Source of the DNA: Solibacillus daqui
GTDB lineage: Bacteria; Bacillota; Bacilli; Bacillales_A; Planococcaceae
Direction: 5' to 3'
Assembly (NCBI RefSeq): GCF_028747805.1
Contig: NZ_CP114887.1
Span: 2,783,501 to 2,847,500 of the forward strand
DNA: 64,000 bases
Shown here: piece after piece, positions 8,559-19,125 of the stretch
Numbering within the stretch: the stretch's first letter is position 1
Layout: every line of letters begins with the position of its first letter
Made by a program: the position numbers and the translations under genes
The notes under the pieces: model-generated
The model's database searches: none
What the model saw: the letters and a program-made list of their open reading frames with translations, nothing else
Told to the model about the DNA's origin: nothing

Positions 8559-9824
8559 TTATAACCACCCTTTACACAAAAAATAACTACGTACTTCTGC
8601 AATAAAATACAGTGAACCTGTGATGACAAGTACATCATCAGCTGTTAAATGAGCCATTTTTTGCTCAACTAGCTCCATCCAATTCCCACTAGCAAACTTC
8701 TGTTGATGATTACTTTGTTCAAAAAGCTGCCTTGCTGTAGCTGCCCGAGGTAAGGTAATTTGTGTGAAATTCATTTCTGAAGCGACTTGGTCCATTAACT
8801 GGATGCTTAGCGCATGATCTTTATCTTGCAGCGCAGCATAAATAAACACATATTTTTTGTTTGGAACGACTTGCTGTAATGTTTCAATAAGCGCCGTTGT
8901 TCCTTCCGAATTGTGAGCACCATCTAATACAATATTATTACGTACCCATTCGAAGCGACCTTCCCATTTTGCTTTTTTCAATGCGTCACGCAATTTCACT
9001 TCATCCAGCTCTTGTAAAAACAGCTTTGTAGCAGTAATAGCAAGCGCGGCATTTGCTATTTGATGCTCCCCCAACATTGCTAGCTCTACATCTTTTAGCA
9101 TGAACTCACCTACATAATCAAAACGTACTTGGTTTGACTTTGCAAAAAATTGCTCACTTAATGTATAAATTGGTGCCTGTAACTTATGCGCGGTTTCTTT
9201 AATGACCGACAAAGCTTCCTCATTTTTCACACCGACTACTACCGGTTTTCCTGCTTTAATAATGCCCGCCTTTTCCGCTGCTATCAGTGCATATGTGTCA
9301 CCTAACATATCGGTATGCTCTAATGAAATCGTCGTAATAACCGAGACCTCTGGAATAATGACGTTTGTCGAATCTAAACGTCCGCCTATGCCCGTTTCAA
9401 GAAGTGCAACATCCAACTTTTGTTCAGAAAAATAGACTATAGCTAACAGTGTCATAAATTCAAAAAAGCTTGGAAACTTCCCATCAAGCTTGTCTACAAT
9501 GACCCTTACCAAAAGATTAGCAATTCGCAAAAAATCCTCGTCTAATATTTGCTGCTTGTTAATTGTTACGCGCTCGTTGGCACGCTCTAAATGCGGCGAA
9601 ATAAAAGCACCTACTGTTAAACCATGTGCCATTAATATTTCACGAGTAGCATTTAGTGTCGAGCCCTTACCATTTGAGCCAGCAAAATGAATAAATTTCG
9701 TTTTATGTTGTGGATTACCTAGTGCTCCTAAAATAATATGTGCTGATTGTAAAGGCTCTCCCTTATACTGACTTGCCTTTAAGCGAAAAATAAAATCTGT
9801 GCACTGCTCCATCGTTTGAAACAT
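8559..9824 (-). CDS. folC: Bifunctional folylpolyglutamate/dihydrofolate synthase FolC
   Basis: Catalyses ATP-dependent glutamylation of folates, and in many bacteria also dihydrofolate synthesis. The 421-residue protein has the P-loop HFAGSNGKGST (about residues 43-53), ISPHLERANERVTI (about 79-92) and TGIGGRLDSTNV, closer to canonical FolC than its downstream partner. The ATG has a GGGAGA ribosome site. It follows valS (terminator between), the valS-folC order of B. subtilis, which suggests this is the ancestral copy and the downstream gene a duplicate. Confidence 0.92.
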   Translation of the reverse strand: MFQTMEQCTDFIFRLKASQYKGEPLQSAHIILGALGNPQHKTKFIHFAGSNGKGSTLNATREILMAHGLTVGAFISPHLERANERVTINKQQILDEDFLRIANLLVRVIVDKLDGKFPSFFEFMTLLAIVYFSEQKLDVALLETGIGGRLDSTNVIIPEVSVITTISLEHTDMLGDTYALIAAEKAGIIKAGKPVVVGVKNEEALSVIKETAHKLQAPIYTLSEQFFAKSNQVRFDYVGEFMLKDVELAMLGEHQIANAALAITATKLFLQELDEVKLRDALKKAKWEGRFEWVRNNIVLDGAHNSEGTTALIETLQQVVPNKKYVFIYAALQDKDHALSIQLMDQVASEMNFTQITLPRAATARQLFEQSNHQQKFASGNWMELVEQKMAHLTADDVLVITGSLYFIAEVRSYFLCKGWL

Positions 9825-9893
9825 GTCGTTCTCTCCCTAGTTACATGTATATGCATATTGTATTAATTCTTAATTATAGCGAAAAAAAAGAAA

Positions 9894-9919
9894 AGAGGTA
9901 CCGAAAATTCGGTACCTCT
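9894..9919 (-). terminator. Terminator after valS
   Basis: Perfect 12-bp stem AGAGGTACCGAA / TTCGGTACCTCT with a two-base loop, followed on the minus strand by a T-rich run ending in eight T. It separates valS from the folC pair. Confidence 0.88.
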
Positions 9920-9926
9920 AAGAAAA

Positions 9927-12569
9927 TTACATAGCCTTTAACTCAGCAATGCGTTTTTCTACTGTTTCGTATTTTGCTTCGTAGTCTGCAAGTTTTTCAC
10001 GTTCCCCGGCTACTAAAGCTTCTGGCGCTTTTGAAACGAAACGCTCATTTGATAATTTACCCGAAACTAATTTTACTTCTTTCGCCCATTTTTCCAGCTC
10101 TTTTTCAAGACGTGCAATTTCTTCATCAATATTGATTAAGCCTGCTAATGGCATGAAGATTTCTGCGCCTGAAACAACCGCTGACATCGCTTGAGCTGGT
10201 GCTTCAAGTGTCGCACCAATTGTTAAGCCATCTGGGTTACAGAATTTTTCGATATAGCCTTTATTTGCTTCAAGTACAGACGCAGTTACAGCATCTTTTG
10301 CTGAAATTGTCATTGCTACTTTTTTGCTCATAGGCGTGTTTACTTCTGCACGGATATTACGAACTGAACGGATAATGTCCATTAATAGCTGCATGTCGCC
10401 CGCTTCCGCTTTGAAATCAAATGTAGGGTTTACAATTGGCCAAGCTGCTACCGTAATTGAATCACCTTCATGCGGTAAGTGCTGCCAAATTTCTTCTGTT
10501 ACGAATGGCATTAATGGATGTAACAGGCGCATTGTATTGTCTAAAACGTAAGCAAGTACAGAACGCGTTGTTAATTTTGCTGCTTCATCTTCACCGTATA
10601 ATGGTAATTTCGCCATTTCGATATACCAAGAACAGAAATCATCCCAAATGAAGTTGTATAACTCACGGCCTACTTCACCGAACTCGTACTTATCAGATAA
10701 TGTTGTAACACGCTCGATTGTTTCATTTAAGCGACTTAAAATCCACTTATCCGCTGTAGAAAGGTCGCCTGTTAAATCGATTTGCTCGAATGTTAAGCCT
10801 TCCATATTCATTAAAGCAAAGCGTGACGCATTCCAAATTTTATTTACGAAGTTCCAAGTAGATTCAACTTTTTCAGTTGAGTAACGTAGATCTTGACCTG
10901 GTGAAGAACCAGTTGCTAAGAAGTAACGTAAAGAATCGGCACCATATTGCTCGATTACTTCCATTGGATCTACACCATTTCCTAGTGATTTAGACATTTT
11001 GCGTCCTTCTTCATCACGTACTAAACCATGGATTAATACATCTTGGAATGGACGTTTGCCCGTGAATTCTTTCCCTTGGAAGATCATACGACTTACCCAG
11101 AAGAAAATAATGTCATAGCCAGTTACTAGTGTGCTTGTTGGGTAGTAACGTTTGTATAATGCGTCTTCTTCATTTGGCCAGTTCATTGTAGAGAATGGCC
11201 ATAATGCAGATGAGAACCACGTATCAAGCACGTCTTCATCTTGAGTCCAGTTTTCTTTATCTGCTGGAGCATCTTTACCTACGTAGATTTCCCCAGTTTC
11301 GTTATGATACCATGCAGGAATTTGGTGACCCCACCATAATTGACGAGAAATACACCAATCATGAATGTTTTCCATCCAGCGGTTATACGTATTTTCGAAA
11401 CGGTTTGGTACGAAGTTTACTTTTTCTGCTTCATTTTTTTGCATTTCTAATGCTTCTTCAGCTAATGGGCCCATTTTTACGAACCATTGTGCCGAAAGAT
11501 ATGGCTCTACTACTGCGTTTGTACGCTCAGAGTGACCTACTTGGTGTACATGTGGCTCGATTTCAACAAGTACGCCCGCTTCTTGTAAATCTGCTACAAT
11601 TTGCTTACGGCATTCGAAACGATCCATGCCATTGTATTTTCCAGCAAGTTGATTCATTGTGCCATCTTCGTTCATAATTAAAATACGTTCTAAATTATGA
11701 CGGTTCCCTACTTCAAAATCATTCGGGTCATGCGCTGGTGTCATTTTTACAACACCTGTACCGAAGTCCTTATCAACGTAATCATCTGCAACGATTGGAA
11801 TTTCACGGCCTACGATTGGTAAAATAACCGTTTTCCCTACTAAGTGTGCATAGCGCTCATCTTCTGGGTGAACAGCAACACCTGAGTCACCTAACATTGT
11901 TTCTGGGCGTGTTGTTGCAACGCGTAACACACCAGAGCCATCAGCAAGTGGGTATTCCATATGGTAGAATGCACCTTCTACTTCTTTATGAATAACTTCA
12001 ATGTCAGAAAGGGCAGTTTTTGCAGCTGGGTCCCAGTTAATGATGCGTTCGCCGCGGTAAATTAAATCTTTTTCGTATAATTTTACAAATACTTCATTAA
12101 CTGCTTTTGATAAGCCTTCATCTAATGTGAAACGCTCTTTTGAATAGTCTAATGCTAACCCTAACTTCGACCATTGCGCGCGAATGTGAGAAGCATATTC
12201 ATCTTTCCATTCCCATGTTTTTTCTAGGAATTTTTCACGACCTAAATCATAACGTGTAATACCGTCTTCACGTAATTTTTGTTCTACTTTTGCCTGTGTT
12301 GCGATTCCTGCATGGTCCATACCTGGTAACCAAAGCGCATCGTAACCTTGCATACGTTTCATACGGATTAGAATATCTTGTAATGTTGTATCCCATGCGT
12401 GACCAAGGTGTAATTTCCCCGTTACATTTGGCGGTGGAATTACGATTGAATAAGGCTCTTTATCGCTAGTTGGGTCTGCTTCGAAAAATTTACCGTTTAA
12501 CCACCATTCATAGCGGCCGGCTTCTGTTGACTGTGGATCATACTTAGTTGGCATTGTCATTTCAGTCAT
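9927..12569 (-). CDS. valS: Valyl-tRNA synthetase
   Basis: Charges tRNA-Val with valine. The 880-residue class I synthetase carries the HIGH-type motif [14 protein letters not shown] (about residues 46-59), a CP1 editing domain (about 200-340, with [19 protein letters not shown]), the KMSKS motif [11 protein letters not shown] (about 525) and the C-terminal coiled-coil arm (about 810-880). The length matches Bacillus ValRS. A clear ribosome site AAGGAGA precedes the ATG. Expression should be controlled by the T-box leader immediately upstream. Confidence 0.98.
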   Translation of the reverse strand: MTEMTMPTKYDPQSTEAGRYEWWLNGKFFEADPTSDKEPYSIVIPPPNVTGKLHLGHAWDTTLQDILIRMKRMQGYDALWLPGMDHAGIATQAKVEQKLREDGITRYDLGREKFLEKTWEWKDEYASHIRAQWSKLGLALDYSKERFTLDEGLSKAVNEVFVKLYEKDLIYRGERIINWDPAAKTALSDIEVIHKEVEGAFYHMEYPLADGSGVLRVATTRPETMLGDSGVAVHPEDERYAHLVGKTVILPIVGREIPIVADDYVDKDFGTGVVKMTPAHDPNDFEVGNRHNLERILIMNEDGTMNQLAGKYNGMDRFECRKQIVADLQEAGVLVEIEPHVHQVGHSERTNAVVEPYLSAQWFVKMGPLAEEALEMQKNEAEKVNFVPNRFENTYNRWMENIHDWCISRQLWWGHQIPAWYHNETGEIYVGKDAPADKENWTQDEDVLDTWFSSALWPFSTMNWPNEEDALYKRYYPTSTLVTGYDIIFFWVSRMIFQGKEFTGKRPFQDVLIHGLVRDEEGRKMSKSLGNGVDPMEVIEQYGADSLRYFLATGSSPGQDLRYSTEKVESTWNFVNKIWNASRFALMNMEGLTFEQIDLTGDLSTADKWILSRLNETIERVTTLSDKYEFGEVGRELYNFIWDDFCSWYIEMAKLPLYGEDEAAKLTTRSVLAYVLDNTMRLLHPLMPFVTEEIWQHLPHEGDSITVAAWPIVNPTFDFKAEAGDMQLLMDIIRSVRNIRAEVNTPMSKKVAMTISAKDAVTASVLEANKGYIEKFCNPDGLTIGATLEAPAQAMSAVVSGAEIFMPLAGLINIDEEIARLEKELEKWAKEVKLVSGKLSNERFVSKAPEALVAGEREKLADYEAKYETVEKRIAELKAM

Positions 12570-12599
12570 GTGTATCTCTCCTTTTAATAAAAAACTTTT

Positions 12600-12897
12600 T
12601 CAATGAAATCAAAAAACTCCCTTCGTCTTTAAAAAAGGACGAGGGAGTTAAGTCGCGGTACCACCTTTAATTCCGGTCGGGTTTAGTCAAGCGCTCGCAA
12701 AATATGCGGCGTTACTATGCCCAAACGGCACTTCATTCGATAACGGTGTTTAACCGGCACTTAGCTACTAACTGTTCACTAAGTCAGCTCCTAGGCTACC
12801 TTCTGTAAGGACAATGTGGAAACTTTGCAGCTACCGTTTCCTCTCTAATACATTGTTGCTTTACGTACTCTTCCTATTCAACGCTTCAAATATTAAG
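12600..12897 (-). promoter_or_regulatory. T-box leader of valS
   Basis: T-box RNAs bind uncharged tRNA and prevent termination before synthetase genes. The minus strand carries the conserved T-box AGGTGGTACCGCG (about 12654-12666) just before the terminator, competing with the antiterminator. Upstream is a long stem I region (about 12770-12895). A GTA triplet in AGAAGGTAGCC (12797-12799) fits a valine specifier codon read on the 3' side of stem I. The placement before valS supports it; the specifier assignment was made by eye. Confidence 0.93.
12611..12649 (-). terminator. T-box regulated terminator of the valS leader
   Basis: Stem of 12615-12627 with 12638-12649 (AACTCCCTTCGTC / GACGAGGGAGTT), followed on the minus strand by six T. 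It begins just after the T-box sequence, as expected for the alternative terminator. Confidence 0.9.
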
Positions 12898-12906
12898 TTA
12901 TTCTTT

Positions 12907-12935
12907 ATTTTATGATGTTTTGCGTAAAATTTCAA
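12907..12935 (-). promoter_or_regulatory. Sigma-A promoter of the valS T-box transcript
   Basis: Minus strand TTGAAA (12930-12935), 17-base spacer, TAAAAT (12907-12912). Transcription would begin near 12899, at the 5' edge of the T-box leader. Confidence 0.75.
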
Positions 12936-12996
12936 GTATCACAATTTACACGGAATGATTATTTGTAACATATACTGACCTAAAGGAGTTTTCTAA

Positions 12997-13188
12997 ATGC
13001 GTAAAAATTATAATCCATATTTATTGCCTCCTTGGCTAAGAAAATTTCGCTTTTTAATGCGACATTGCATTGTTCCATTAACGGTTTTTCAAGCAATTCG
13101 CACTCTTATTTTCCCAACTACTTTGGACATTATCTTATTGTTTATTTTGATTTTATTTTGTTATTTATTTTTAACAGATTTCATTTAA
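12997..13188 (+). CDS. Small membrane protein of unknown function
   Basis: A 63-residue product beginning MRKNYNPYLLPPWLRKF, with a basic amphipathic N-terminal half and a hydrophobic C-terminal segment (about residues 42-60) that should cross the membrane. A strong ribosome site AAAGGAG lies 8 bases before the ATG and a terminator follows, so it looks like a real single-gene unit. It is divergent from valS and convergent with the SpoVID-like gene. A second plus-strand frame over the same DNA (from 13032) lacks a ribosome site. I do not recognise the family. Confidence 0.72.
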   Translation: MRKNYNPYLLPPWLRKFRFLMRHCIVPLTVFQAIRTLIFPTTLDIILLFILILFCYLFLTDFI

Positions 13189-13211
13189 TTAAATTTCCCC
13201 AAAATAAAAAA

Positions 13212-13244
13212 GGCAATAAAGAATAAGTCTTATTCTTTATTGCC
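13212..13244. terminator. Bidirectional terminator between convergent genes
   Basis: 16-bp perfect stem GGCAATAAAGAATAAG / CTTATTCTTTATTGCC with a one-base gap and A/T-rich flanks, between the 63-codon plus-strand gene and the SpoVID-like minus-strand gene. Confidence 0.85.
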
Positions 13245-13251
13245 TCGTTTC

Positions 13252-13881
13252 TTATTTTTTGGATGCATTTAACTGTACTTGTACAACACTATAGGCTTCC
13301 GCTAATTGGTCAAAAAAGTCAACTTCTTCATTCGAAATTCCTGAGGATTCTAAGATGGCAGCTTTCACCATTTTTTGTGCTTGCTGAAGCTGTTCATTTT
13401 CCTCATGCGTAACCGTAATTTGATGTTCTTGTTCGATATGGGCAACCGTAATTGGCTGTTCTTGTTCGATAACCTCTATTTTCTTTTCAGCTTCTTCTTT
13501 TTCTAGGTCACAGCTCACTTCCCACTTACAAACACATTCTCCACGCTCATTAACAGTTACAACCGATTGGAATGTCTGAATTTTAATATTCGCCACTTCC
13601 TCATTCGGTACATCGATCGAGAAAGGTAACGCGTATTCGAAATAGGCCTCGTCCTTTTCAATATCGAGATGTTCAATATAAATACCATCTTTCGAATTCG
13701 ATTCGTTTTCTTTAAAATCAAAGTGCATATGACCTTTTAATACATAAACACCCTTTACGATGATTGAATCTGCATTCACTTCACTTTGCCAATTTGGCTC
13801 TACTTTTATGATAGAGCCTTCCTGTACAGTTCCAAAATGTTCAGGAAAGCGAAGTACCTCACTCATCTCCCATTTTTGCAT
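13252..13881 (-). CDS. SpoVID-like spore coat/encasement protein (short form)
   Basis: SpoVID is the B. subtilis morphogenetic protein that drives coat encasement of the forespore. This 209-residue protein starts with a beta-rich domain (LRFPEHFGTVQEGSIIKVEP ... ADSIIVKGVYVLKGHM) resembling the SpoVID N-domain. An acidic E/Q-rich stretch follows, containing a duplicated EQEHQITV-type motif (about residues 140-160). It ends in a helical tail. It lies between hemL and valS, where spoVID lies in B. subtilis. It is far shorter than SpoVID (about 575 residues) and has no C-terminal LysM domain. Synteny is the main support. Confidence 0.65.
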   Translation of the reverse strand: MQKWEMSEVLRFPEHFGTVQEGSIIKVEPNWQSEVNADSIIVKGVYVLKGHMHFDFKENESNSKDGIYIEHLDIEKDEAYFEYALPFSIDVPNEEVANIKIQTFQSVVTVNERGECVCKWEVSCDLEKEEAEKKIEVIEQEQPITVAHIEQEHQITVTHEENEQLQQAQKMVKAAILESSGISNEEVDFFDQLAEAYSVVQVQLNASKK

Positions 13882-14010
13882 TAAAACCGCCTCCTCCGTT
13901 TACTTTATGCCAAAATGCAATAAATAGACCAAGTATGAATAATTGTCCAACTATGCAAAAAATATTTACCTCATTTCCCCAGTTTAACTTGCTGTATCAG
14001 TTTTTACTCA

Positions 14011-14053
14011 AAAAAAGACCATTGTTTCCTGTGTAAACGAAACAATGGTCTTT
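14011..14053 (-). terminator. Terminator of the hem operon
   Basis: Stem GACCATTGTTTC (14017-14028) / GAAACAATGGTC (14039-14050) followed by a T-rich tail on the minus strand, just after the hemL stop codon. Confidence 0.88.
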
Positions 14054-14057
14054 AAAT

Positions 14058-15347
14058 TTATCTTGCTAATTTCTCAAATACGGTATGGAAAGCAGCAACT
14101 GTTTTTGCAATATGTTGTTCTGTGTGAGCTGTTGAAAGGAATAAACCTTCAAATTGTGATGGTGGTAAGAAGATTCCTTCCTCCGCCATTAATTTAAAGT
14201 ACTCCGCAAAAAGTGCTAAATCCGATGTTTTAGCAGATTCAAAATCAACTACGTTTTCATTTGTGAAGAAGAAACCAATCATAGAGCCTGCACGATTTAC
14301 TGTGTGTGGAATGTTGAATTTCGTTGCTGCTGCGCGGAAACCTTCTTCTAATTGATCACCTAACTTTTTGAAATATTCATAAGAAGCTGGTGTTAATTGC
14401 TCTAATGTAGCACGGCCTGCTGTCATTGCAAGTGGGTTACCGGAAAGTGTACCCGCTTGATAAATCGGACCTGCTGGCGCGATGTTTTCCATAATTTCAC
14501 GTTTACCTGCAAACGCTCCTACCGGAAGACCACCACCGATTACTTTCCCTAATGTTGTTAAATCAGGTGTTACACCGTAGTAACCTTGTGCACAGCCATA
14601 GTCTACACGGAATCCAGTCATAACCTCATCAAAAATTAATACCGTCCCATGTTTTTCCGTTAATTCACGTAAGCCGGTTAAAAACTCTGGCTTCGGCGGA
14701 ACAACACCCATATTACCTGCTACTGGCTCAACGATAACCGCCGCTAATTCTGAACCGAATTTTTCAAAGACAATTTTTGCTGCTTCTAAATCATTGTAAG
14801 CAACCGTTAATGTATTTTTTGCGATATCTGCTGGAACACCAGGAGAGTCTGGTAAACCTAAAGTAGCAACACCAGAACCAGCTTTAATTAATAGCGAATC
14901 GCCATGTCCATGATAAGAACCTTCAAATTTTAAGATTTTATCACGCCCTGTATAACCACGAGCTAAACGCAATGCAGACATCGTTGCCTCTGTGCCCGAC
15001 GAAACAAAACGAATCATTTCGACGCCTGGTACGCGGTCCATCACTAATTTTGCTAATTCATTTTCAGAAAGAGATGGTGCACCAAAAGAAGTTGCTTTCG
15101 CTGCTTGCTCTTGAATTGCTTGTACAACTTTTGGCTCTGAGTGACCTAAAATAAGTGGTCCCCAAGATAATACGTAATCAATGTATTCGTTGCCATCGAT
15201 ATCTGTAATCATTGCACCTTTACCTGATTCCATGAAAATTGGGTCTAAGTTTACTGATTTGAATGCACGTACTGGAGAGTTTACTCCACCCGGCATTAAA
15301 TCAACAGCCTCTACGAAAGCTGCTTTTGATTTTTCATAACTACGCAT
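14058..15347 (-). CDS. hemL: Glutamate-1-semialdehyde 2,1-aminomutase
   Basis: PLP enzyme converting glutamate-1-semialdehyde to 5-aminolevulinate, the second step of the C5 haem route. The 429-residue protein starts [11 protein letters not shown] and has [13 protein letters not shown], the PLP-site segment [10 protein letters not shown], and the Schiff-base lysine in [16 protein letters not shown] (about residue 267). The ATG at 15347 with GGAGG 9 bases upstream is preferred over a start 13 codons earlier, which would overlap hemB. It is the last gene of hemXCDBL and begins 2 bp after the hemB stop. Confidence 0.97.
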   Translation of the reverse strand: MRSYEKSKAAFVEAVDLMPGGVNSPVRAFKSVNLDPIFMESGKGAMITDIDGNEYIDYVLSWGPLILGHSEPKVVQAIQEQAAKATSFGAPSLSENELAKLVMDRVPGVEMIRFVSSGTEATMSALRLARGYTGRDKILKFEGSYHGHGDSLLIKAGSGVATLGLPDSPGVPADIAKNTLTVAYNDLEAAKIVFEKFGSELAAVIVEPVAGNMGVVPPKPEFLTGLRELTEKHGTVLIFDEVMTGFRVDYGCAQGYYGVTPDLTTLGKVIGGGLPVGAFAGKREIMENIAPAGPIYQAGTLSGNPLAMTAGRATLEQLTPASYEYFKKLGDQLEEGFRAAATKFNIPHTVNRAGSMIGFFFTNENVVDFESAKTSDLALFAEYFKLMAEEGIFLPPSQFEGLFLSTAHTEQHIAKTVAAFHTVFEKLAR

Positions 15348-15348
15348 A

Positions 15349-16329
15349 TTATTTTTCCTCCAACCAACGGCAAACGTCTTTTGCATGATAAGTAATAATT
15401 AAGTCAGAACCCGCACGCTTCATACCTAATAATGTTTCCAGTACAACGGATTTTTCATCAATCCAGCCATTCCCGGCAGCTGCTTTAACCATTGAATATT
15501 CACCCGAAACGTTATACGCAACGACCGGAACAGGGAAGCTATTTTTCACATCACGAATAATATCCATGTAAGCTAATGCCGGTTTAACAATTAAGAAATC
15601 CGCGCCTTCTTCAATATCAGAAGTTGCTTCGCGAATGGCTTCCATACGGTTTGATGGGTCCATTTGATATGTTTTACGATCACCAAATTTCGGTGCACCT
15701 TCTGCAGCTTCACGAAACGGTCCGTAGTAGCTTGACGCATATTTTACCGCATAAGACATAACAGGAATATGTTCAAAACCAGCTGCATCTAACCCAGCAC
15801 GAATGGCTGCTACGAAGCCGTCCATCATGTTAGAAGGAGCAATAATATCAGCCCCTGCTTCCGCTTGAGAAATAGCAGTTTGCGCTAATAAATTCAATGA
15901 AGGATCATTTAAAATTTGTTGGTTTTCAACAACTCCACAATGTCCATGATCTGTGAACTCGCATAAGCAAGTGTCAGCAATTACTAATAACTCAGGGTGT
16001 AATTCTTTAATTAATCGCGTTGCTTTTTGAACGATACCGTGTTCATGGTATGCACCTGAACCAACCGCATCCTTTTCAGCTGGAATTCCAAATAATAATA
16101 CTGCTTGAATGCCTAGCTCAACAATTTCATCTACTTCAGTAGCTAAATTGTCTAGTGATAATTGAAACACACCTGGCATTGAGCTTACTTCGTTTTTAAT
16201 ATTTTCGCCTTCAATAATGAATAAGGGATAAATCAAATCTTCTTTGTGTAAGTATGTTTCTTTTACTAATGCACGCATCGCCGATGTTTGACGTAAACGG
16301 CGGTGACGTTGAAAATAAAGTTCTGTCAT
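15349..16329 (-). CDS. hemB: Porphobilinogen synthase (5-aminolevulinate dehydratase)
   Basis: Condenses two 5-aminolevulinate molecules to porphobilinogen. The 326-residue protein carries the zinc-type metal site [14 protein letters not shown] (about residues 118-131) and the two active-site lysine segments [15 protein letters not shown] (about 192-206) and [10 protein letters not shown] (about 247-256). The start overlaps the end of hemD by four bases (ATGA), which indicates coupling within the hem operon. The cysteine-rich site points to a zinc-dependent enzyme. Confidence 0.97.
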   Translation of the reverse strand: MTELYFQRHRRLRQTSAMRALVKETYLHKEDLIYPLFIIEGENIKNEVSSMPGVFQLSLDNLATEVDEIVELGIQAVLLFGIPAEKDAVGSGAYHEHGIVQKATRLIKELHPELLVIADTCLCEFTDHGHCGVVENQQILNDPSLNLLAQTAISQAEAGADIIAPSNMMDGFVAAIRAGLDAAGFEHIPVMSYAVKYASSYYGPFREAAEGAPKFGDRKTYQMDPSNRMEAIREATSDIEEGADFLIVKPALAYMDIIRDVKNSFPVPVVAYNVSGEYSMVKAAAGNGWIDEKSVVLETLLGMKRAGSDLIITYHAKDVCRWLEEK

Positions 16330-17072
16330 GTTGATGATTCCTCCACAATAAGCTGTTCAATGACTGCTTGCATAGTATAGATTTTAGGCTGAACACTTGG
16401 TGTAATACCATATTTTTCTAGTGCCGCCGTTGTTATATGACCAATAGAGGCTATTTTTACTTGATCCCATGAAATAGAGGTAGCCACTTCATTTGCATAC
16501 ACATCTACTGCGGATGGGCTAGCAAAAATAACGACTGGATTTGGTACATTTCGTATTCTTTCTTTCAAATCCTCTACGTACCGCTGATGAGCATGCGTTT
16601 CATAGACCGTCCATTCATCTGCGCCTGTGCCATCACGAATAGTGCTTTTTGCCATAGAGCCCCGTACAAATAAAGCACGTTCATTTGACTGTAACTGAAA
16701 TTCTTTAATAAACACATCGGCACTATAAACAGTCGGTATAAAGTGAATCGGATAGCCATGCTTTTTCAGTAAGGCCGCTGTCTTTTCACCGACAGCCGCA
16801 ATTTTAATCGTACTCGACAATGTTGTTAGAGCGCGTTCAAGTTTGTTTACAAAATACTTAACCGCATTTTGACTCGTAAAAATAAGCCAATTATACGCTG
16901 TCAAATTACATAAATAAATTTGATCTTCTTTCGTCTCTTTTTCAACTGTTTCAATTAACGGATAACAATAAACTTGACCGCCATGCTGTGTAATGCGTTC
17001 TTTGACAGACATGACAACACTTGAGCCCGTTAAAAAAATTGTTTTGTTAGCAAGTGCTTTACTCAACATCAA
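16326..17072 (-). CDS. hemD: Uroporphyrinogen-III synthase
   Basis: Closes and inverts ring D of hydroxymethylbilane to give uroporphyrinogen III. The 248-residue protein is as divergent as this family always is, but keeps the two-lobed pattern with [13 protein letters not shown] (about residues 63-75) and [12 protein letters not shown] near 172-183. It overlaps hemC by 14 bp and hemB by 4 bp. Position between hemC and hemB makes the call firm. The exact start (17072 or the adjacent ATG at 17069) is uncertain. Confidence 0.93.
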   Translation of the reverse strand: MMLSKALANKTIFLTGSSVVMSVKERITQHGGQVYCYPLIETVEKETKEDQIYLCNLTAYNWLIFTSQNAVKYFVNKLERALTTLSSTIKIAAVGEKTAALLKKHGYPIHFIPTVYSADVFIKEFQLQSNERALFVRGSMAKSTIRDGTGADEWTVYETHAHQRYVEDLKERIRNVPNPVVIFASPSAVDVYANEVATSISWDQVKIASIGHITTAALEKYGITPSVQPKIYTMQAVIEQLIVEESST

Positions 17073-17991
17073 GCTCAGCCTTTACTTTTTGAATTAAATC
17101 AAAGGCACCTTGTTCTGTTAGTTTTGCTGCTACTTGTTTACCTAATACATCCGCATCCGTACCTGTTAACGTTTCTTTATAGCTTACAGAAGCATCAGGT
17201 GCTGCGACTAAACCAGTTAATGTAATTGTGTCCTCATCAACTGTTGCATACCCTGCGATTGGTACTTGGCAACCCCCATCCATAGCCGCTAAGAACGCTC
17301 GCTCTGCATTAGCTGTTTTCCAAGTAGGTGCATCTGTTAATTTTGACAATTGCTCAAGTAACTCTGCATCATCTGCACGGCACTCGATTCCTAATGAGCC
17401 TTGTGCTACTGCTGGTAGGCAGATATTCGTATCTAAGTACTCTGTTACGACTTCATCGCTCCATCCAAGACGTTTAAGACCTGCTGCTGCTAAAATAATC
17501 GCATCATAGTCTTCTGTTTCAAGTTTATTTAAACGTGTATCTACATTTCCACGTATCCATTTAATAGTTAAGTCTGGTCGTACTGTGAGAAGCTGTGCTG
17601 AACGGCGTAACGAGCTTGTACCAACAACTGCGCCTTCTGGTAAATCAGCAAATTTTACATGATTTTTTGAAATGAATGCATCACGAGCATCTTCACGTGG
17701 TGGAATACAGCCAATCACTAAGCCTTCCGGTAATACAGCAGGCATGTCCTTCATTGAATGCACCGCGAAATCGATTTCTTTATCATATAATGCTTGCTCA
17801 ATTTCTTTTACGAATAAGCCTTTACCACCAACTTTTGAAAGCTGAACATCTAAAATACGGTCGCCTTTTGTAACGATTTCTTTAATTTCAAATTCAAACG
17901 GTACACCAGCTGCTTTTAATTCGTTAATAAACCAGTTTGTTTGCGTTAATGCTAATTTACTTTTACGTGAACCTACAATAATTTTTCTCAA
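17059..17991 (-). CDS. hemC: Hydroxymethylbilane synthase (porphobilinogen deaminase)
   Basis: Polymerises four porphobilinogen units onto its dipyrromethane cofactor. The 310-residue protein begins [18 protein letters not shown] at a TTG codon and has [16 protein letters not shown] (about residues 78-93), [11 protein letters not shown] (about 125-135) and the cofactor cysteine in [13 protein letters not shown] (about residue 241). Length is normal. It is the second gene of hemXCDBL, 18 bp after hemX. Confidence 0.97.
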   Translation of the reverse strand: MRKIIVGSRKSKLALTQTNWFINELKAAGVPFEFEIKEIVTKGDRILDVQLSKVGGKGLFVKEIEQALYDKEIDFAVHSMKDMPAVLPEGLVIGCIPPREDARDAFISKNHVKFADLPEGAVVGTSSLRRSAQLLTVRPDLTIKWIRGNVDTRLNKLETEDYDAIILAAAGLKRLGWSDEVVTEYLDTNICLPAVAQGSLGIECRADDAELLEQLSKLTDAPTWKTANAERAFLAAMDGGCQVPIAGYATVDEDTITLTGLVAAPDASVSYKETLTGTDADVLGKQVAAKLTEQGAFDLIQKVKAELDVE

Positions 17992-18009
17992 GTTATTCCG
18001 ACCTTTCTG

Positions 18010-18837
18010 TTATACCCATAGATGGAAATTCGATAGTTTGCTGCCGAGAAAGAAATTTACGACAACAAGTAAAAATAAATAAATATGTACGCGTGCATAC
18101 ATCGTACCTATTAATGTGCCTTTACGGTGCAATACAAAAATAATTAAGTACACGACTGACACAACAAATGAGCCAATAATTTTCACATCAAAAATTGAAA
18201 TACCTTCTAACGTTAAAAATGCCCATTCCAACCCTAAAATTAAACTAATTAATAATAAAGGAACACCAATAATTGTTGAATAATTAATCCAACTCATCGT
18301 TTGCTGTAAATTCGGCAAGCGCGACCATAAATTGTTCCATTTCTTTTGCTTTAATATGCGATACAAAATCAAATACAGAATGGCAAAGATAAACGCCACA
18401 GAAAATGCCGCATAAGAAACAATCGCAAAGCTAATATGAATAAGTAGCATTTCAGAAATTAGCGCTTCTCCAACTATTTGTTGTGCTGACTGTGGTGCAA
18501 TTAAATGAATCGACATAAAAACAAAACTCAATACATTTATAAAGAACACCGGCAGATCAACACGGACAATGCAGTGTAGGACGATTGACAACATTGTAAG
18601 TAGCCATGCATAGATAAAGACACCTTCATAGAGCGATAATATCGGGAAACGTTTCGTCTCTATGACAAACAAGACTAAATAAATCGTTTGCAATACCCAA
18701 ACAATCGAAACAAACCAAAATGCAACACGCCTACATTTCACATTTTTATATAAATAATCAATAAAATATAGCACGATACTGAGCGCATAGAGAACAATTA
18801 TGAGCTCATATAATCTTGCCATAACTAAATCTGTCAT
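18010..18837 (-). CDS. hemX: HemX membrane protein (CcsA/cytochrome c assembly family)
   Basis: HemX is an integral membrane protein of the cytochrome c assembly/CcsA family that limits HemA levels in B. subtilis. The 275-residue product has about eight hydrophobic segments and starts at ATG behind AGGGGATTGAG. It follows hemA across a 288-bp gap that contains a terminator-like hairpin (19019-19066), so hemXCDBL probably depends on read-through or its own promoter. A TATAAA sequence at 18956-18961 on the minus strand is a possible -10 box, without a convincing -35. Confidence 0.9.
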   Translation of the reverse strand: MTDLVMARLYELIIVLYALSIVLYFIDYLYKNVKCRRVAFWFVSIVWVLQTIYLVLFVIETKRFPILSLYEGVFIYAWLLTMLSIVLHCIVRVDLPVFFINVLSFVFMSIHLIAPQSAQQIVGEALISEMLLIHISFAIVSYAAFSVAFIFAILYLILYRILKQKKWNNLWSRLPNLQQTMSWINYSTIIGVPLLLISLILGLEWAFLTLEGISIFDVKIIGSFVVSVVYLIIFVLHRKGTLIGTMYARVHIYLFLLVVVNFFLGSKLSNFHLWV

Positions 18838-19018
18838 AAGCTCAATCCCCTATTTGAAATTTGCTCCAATAACCCATTTCTAGTTATGTTTAGAGAAACA
18901 TCTTCCACACTAAATCGTGCGAATTACTATCATTTCTAATGTAGACTTCCAAAATTTTATACTTGATAATCTACAATAAAAACGACCAATCATAGAATGT
19001 CCTAAAACATATATGAAA

Positions 19019-19066
19019 AAGCGTTTTCGCTATCTATAATTTTACCATATAGATACGAAAACGCTT
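19019..19066 (-). terminator. Terminator-like hairpin between hemA and hemX
   Basis: Long stem AAGCGTTTTCG..TATCTATA / TATAGATA.CGAAAACGCTT followed on the minus strand by five T, right after hemA. It would end or attenuate the hemA transcript before hemX. Confidence 0.85.
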
Positions 19067-19125
19067 ATGTTTTATTTGAAGAAAGTACGTCAATATGGCC
19101 AGATTTCTATTGGCGAAGCGTTCTA

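Noticed and set aside
11195..11677. 160-codon frame opposite valS
   Set aside because: Antisense shadow of a strongly conserved synthetase gene, without start signals.
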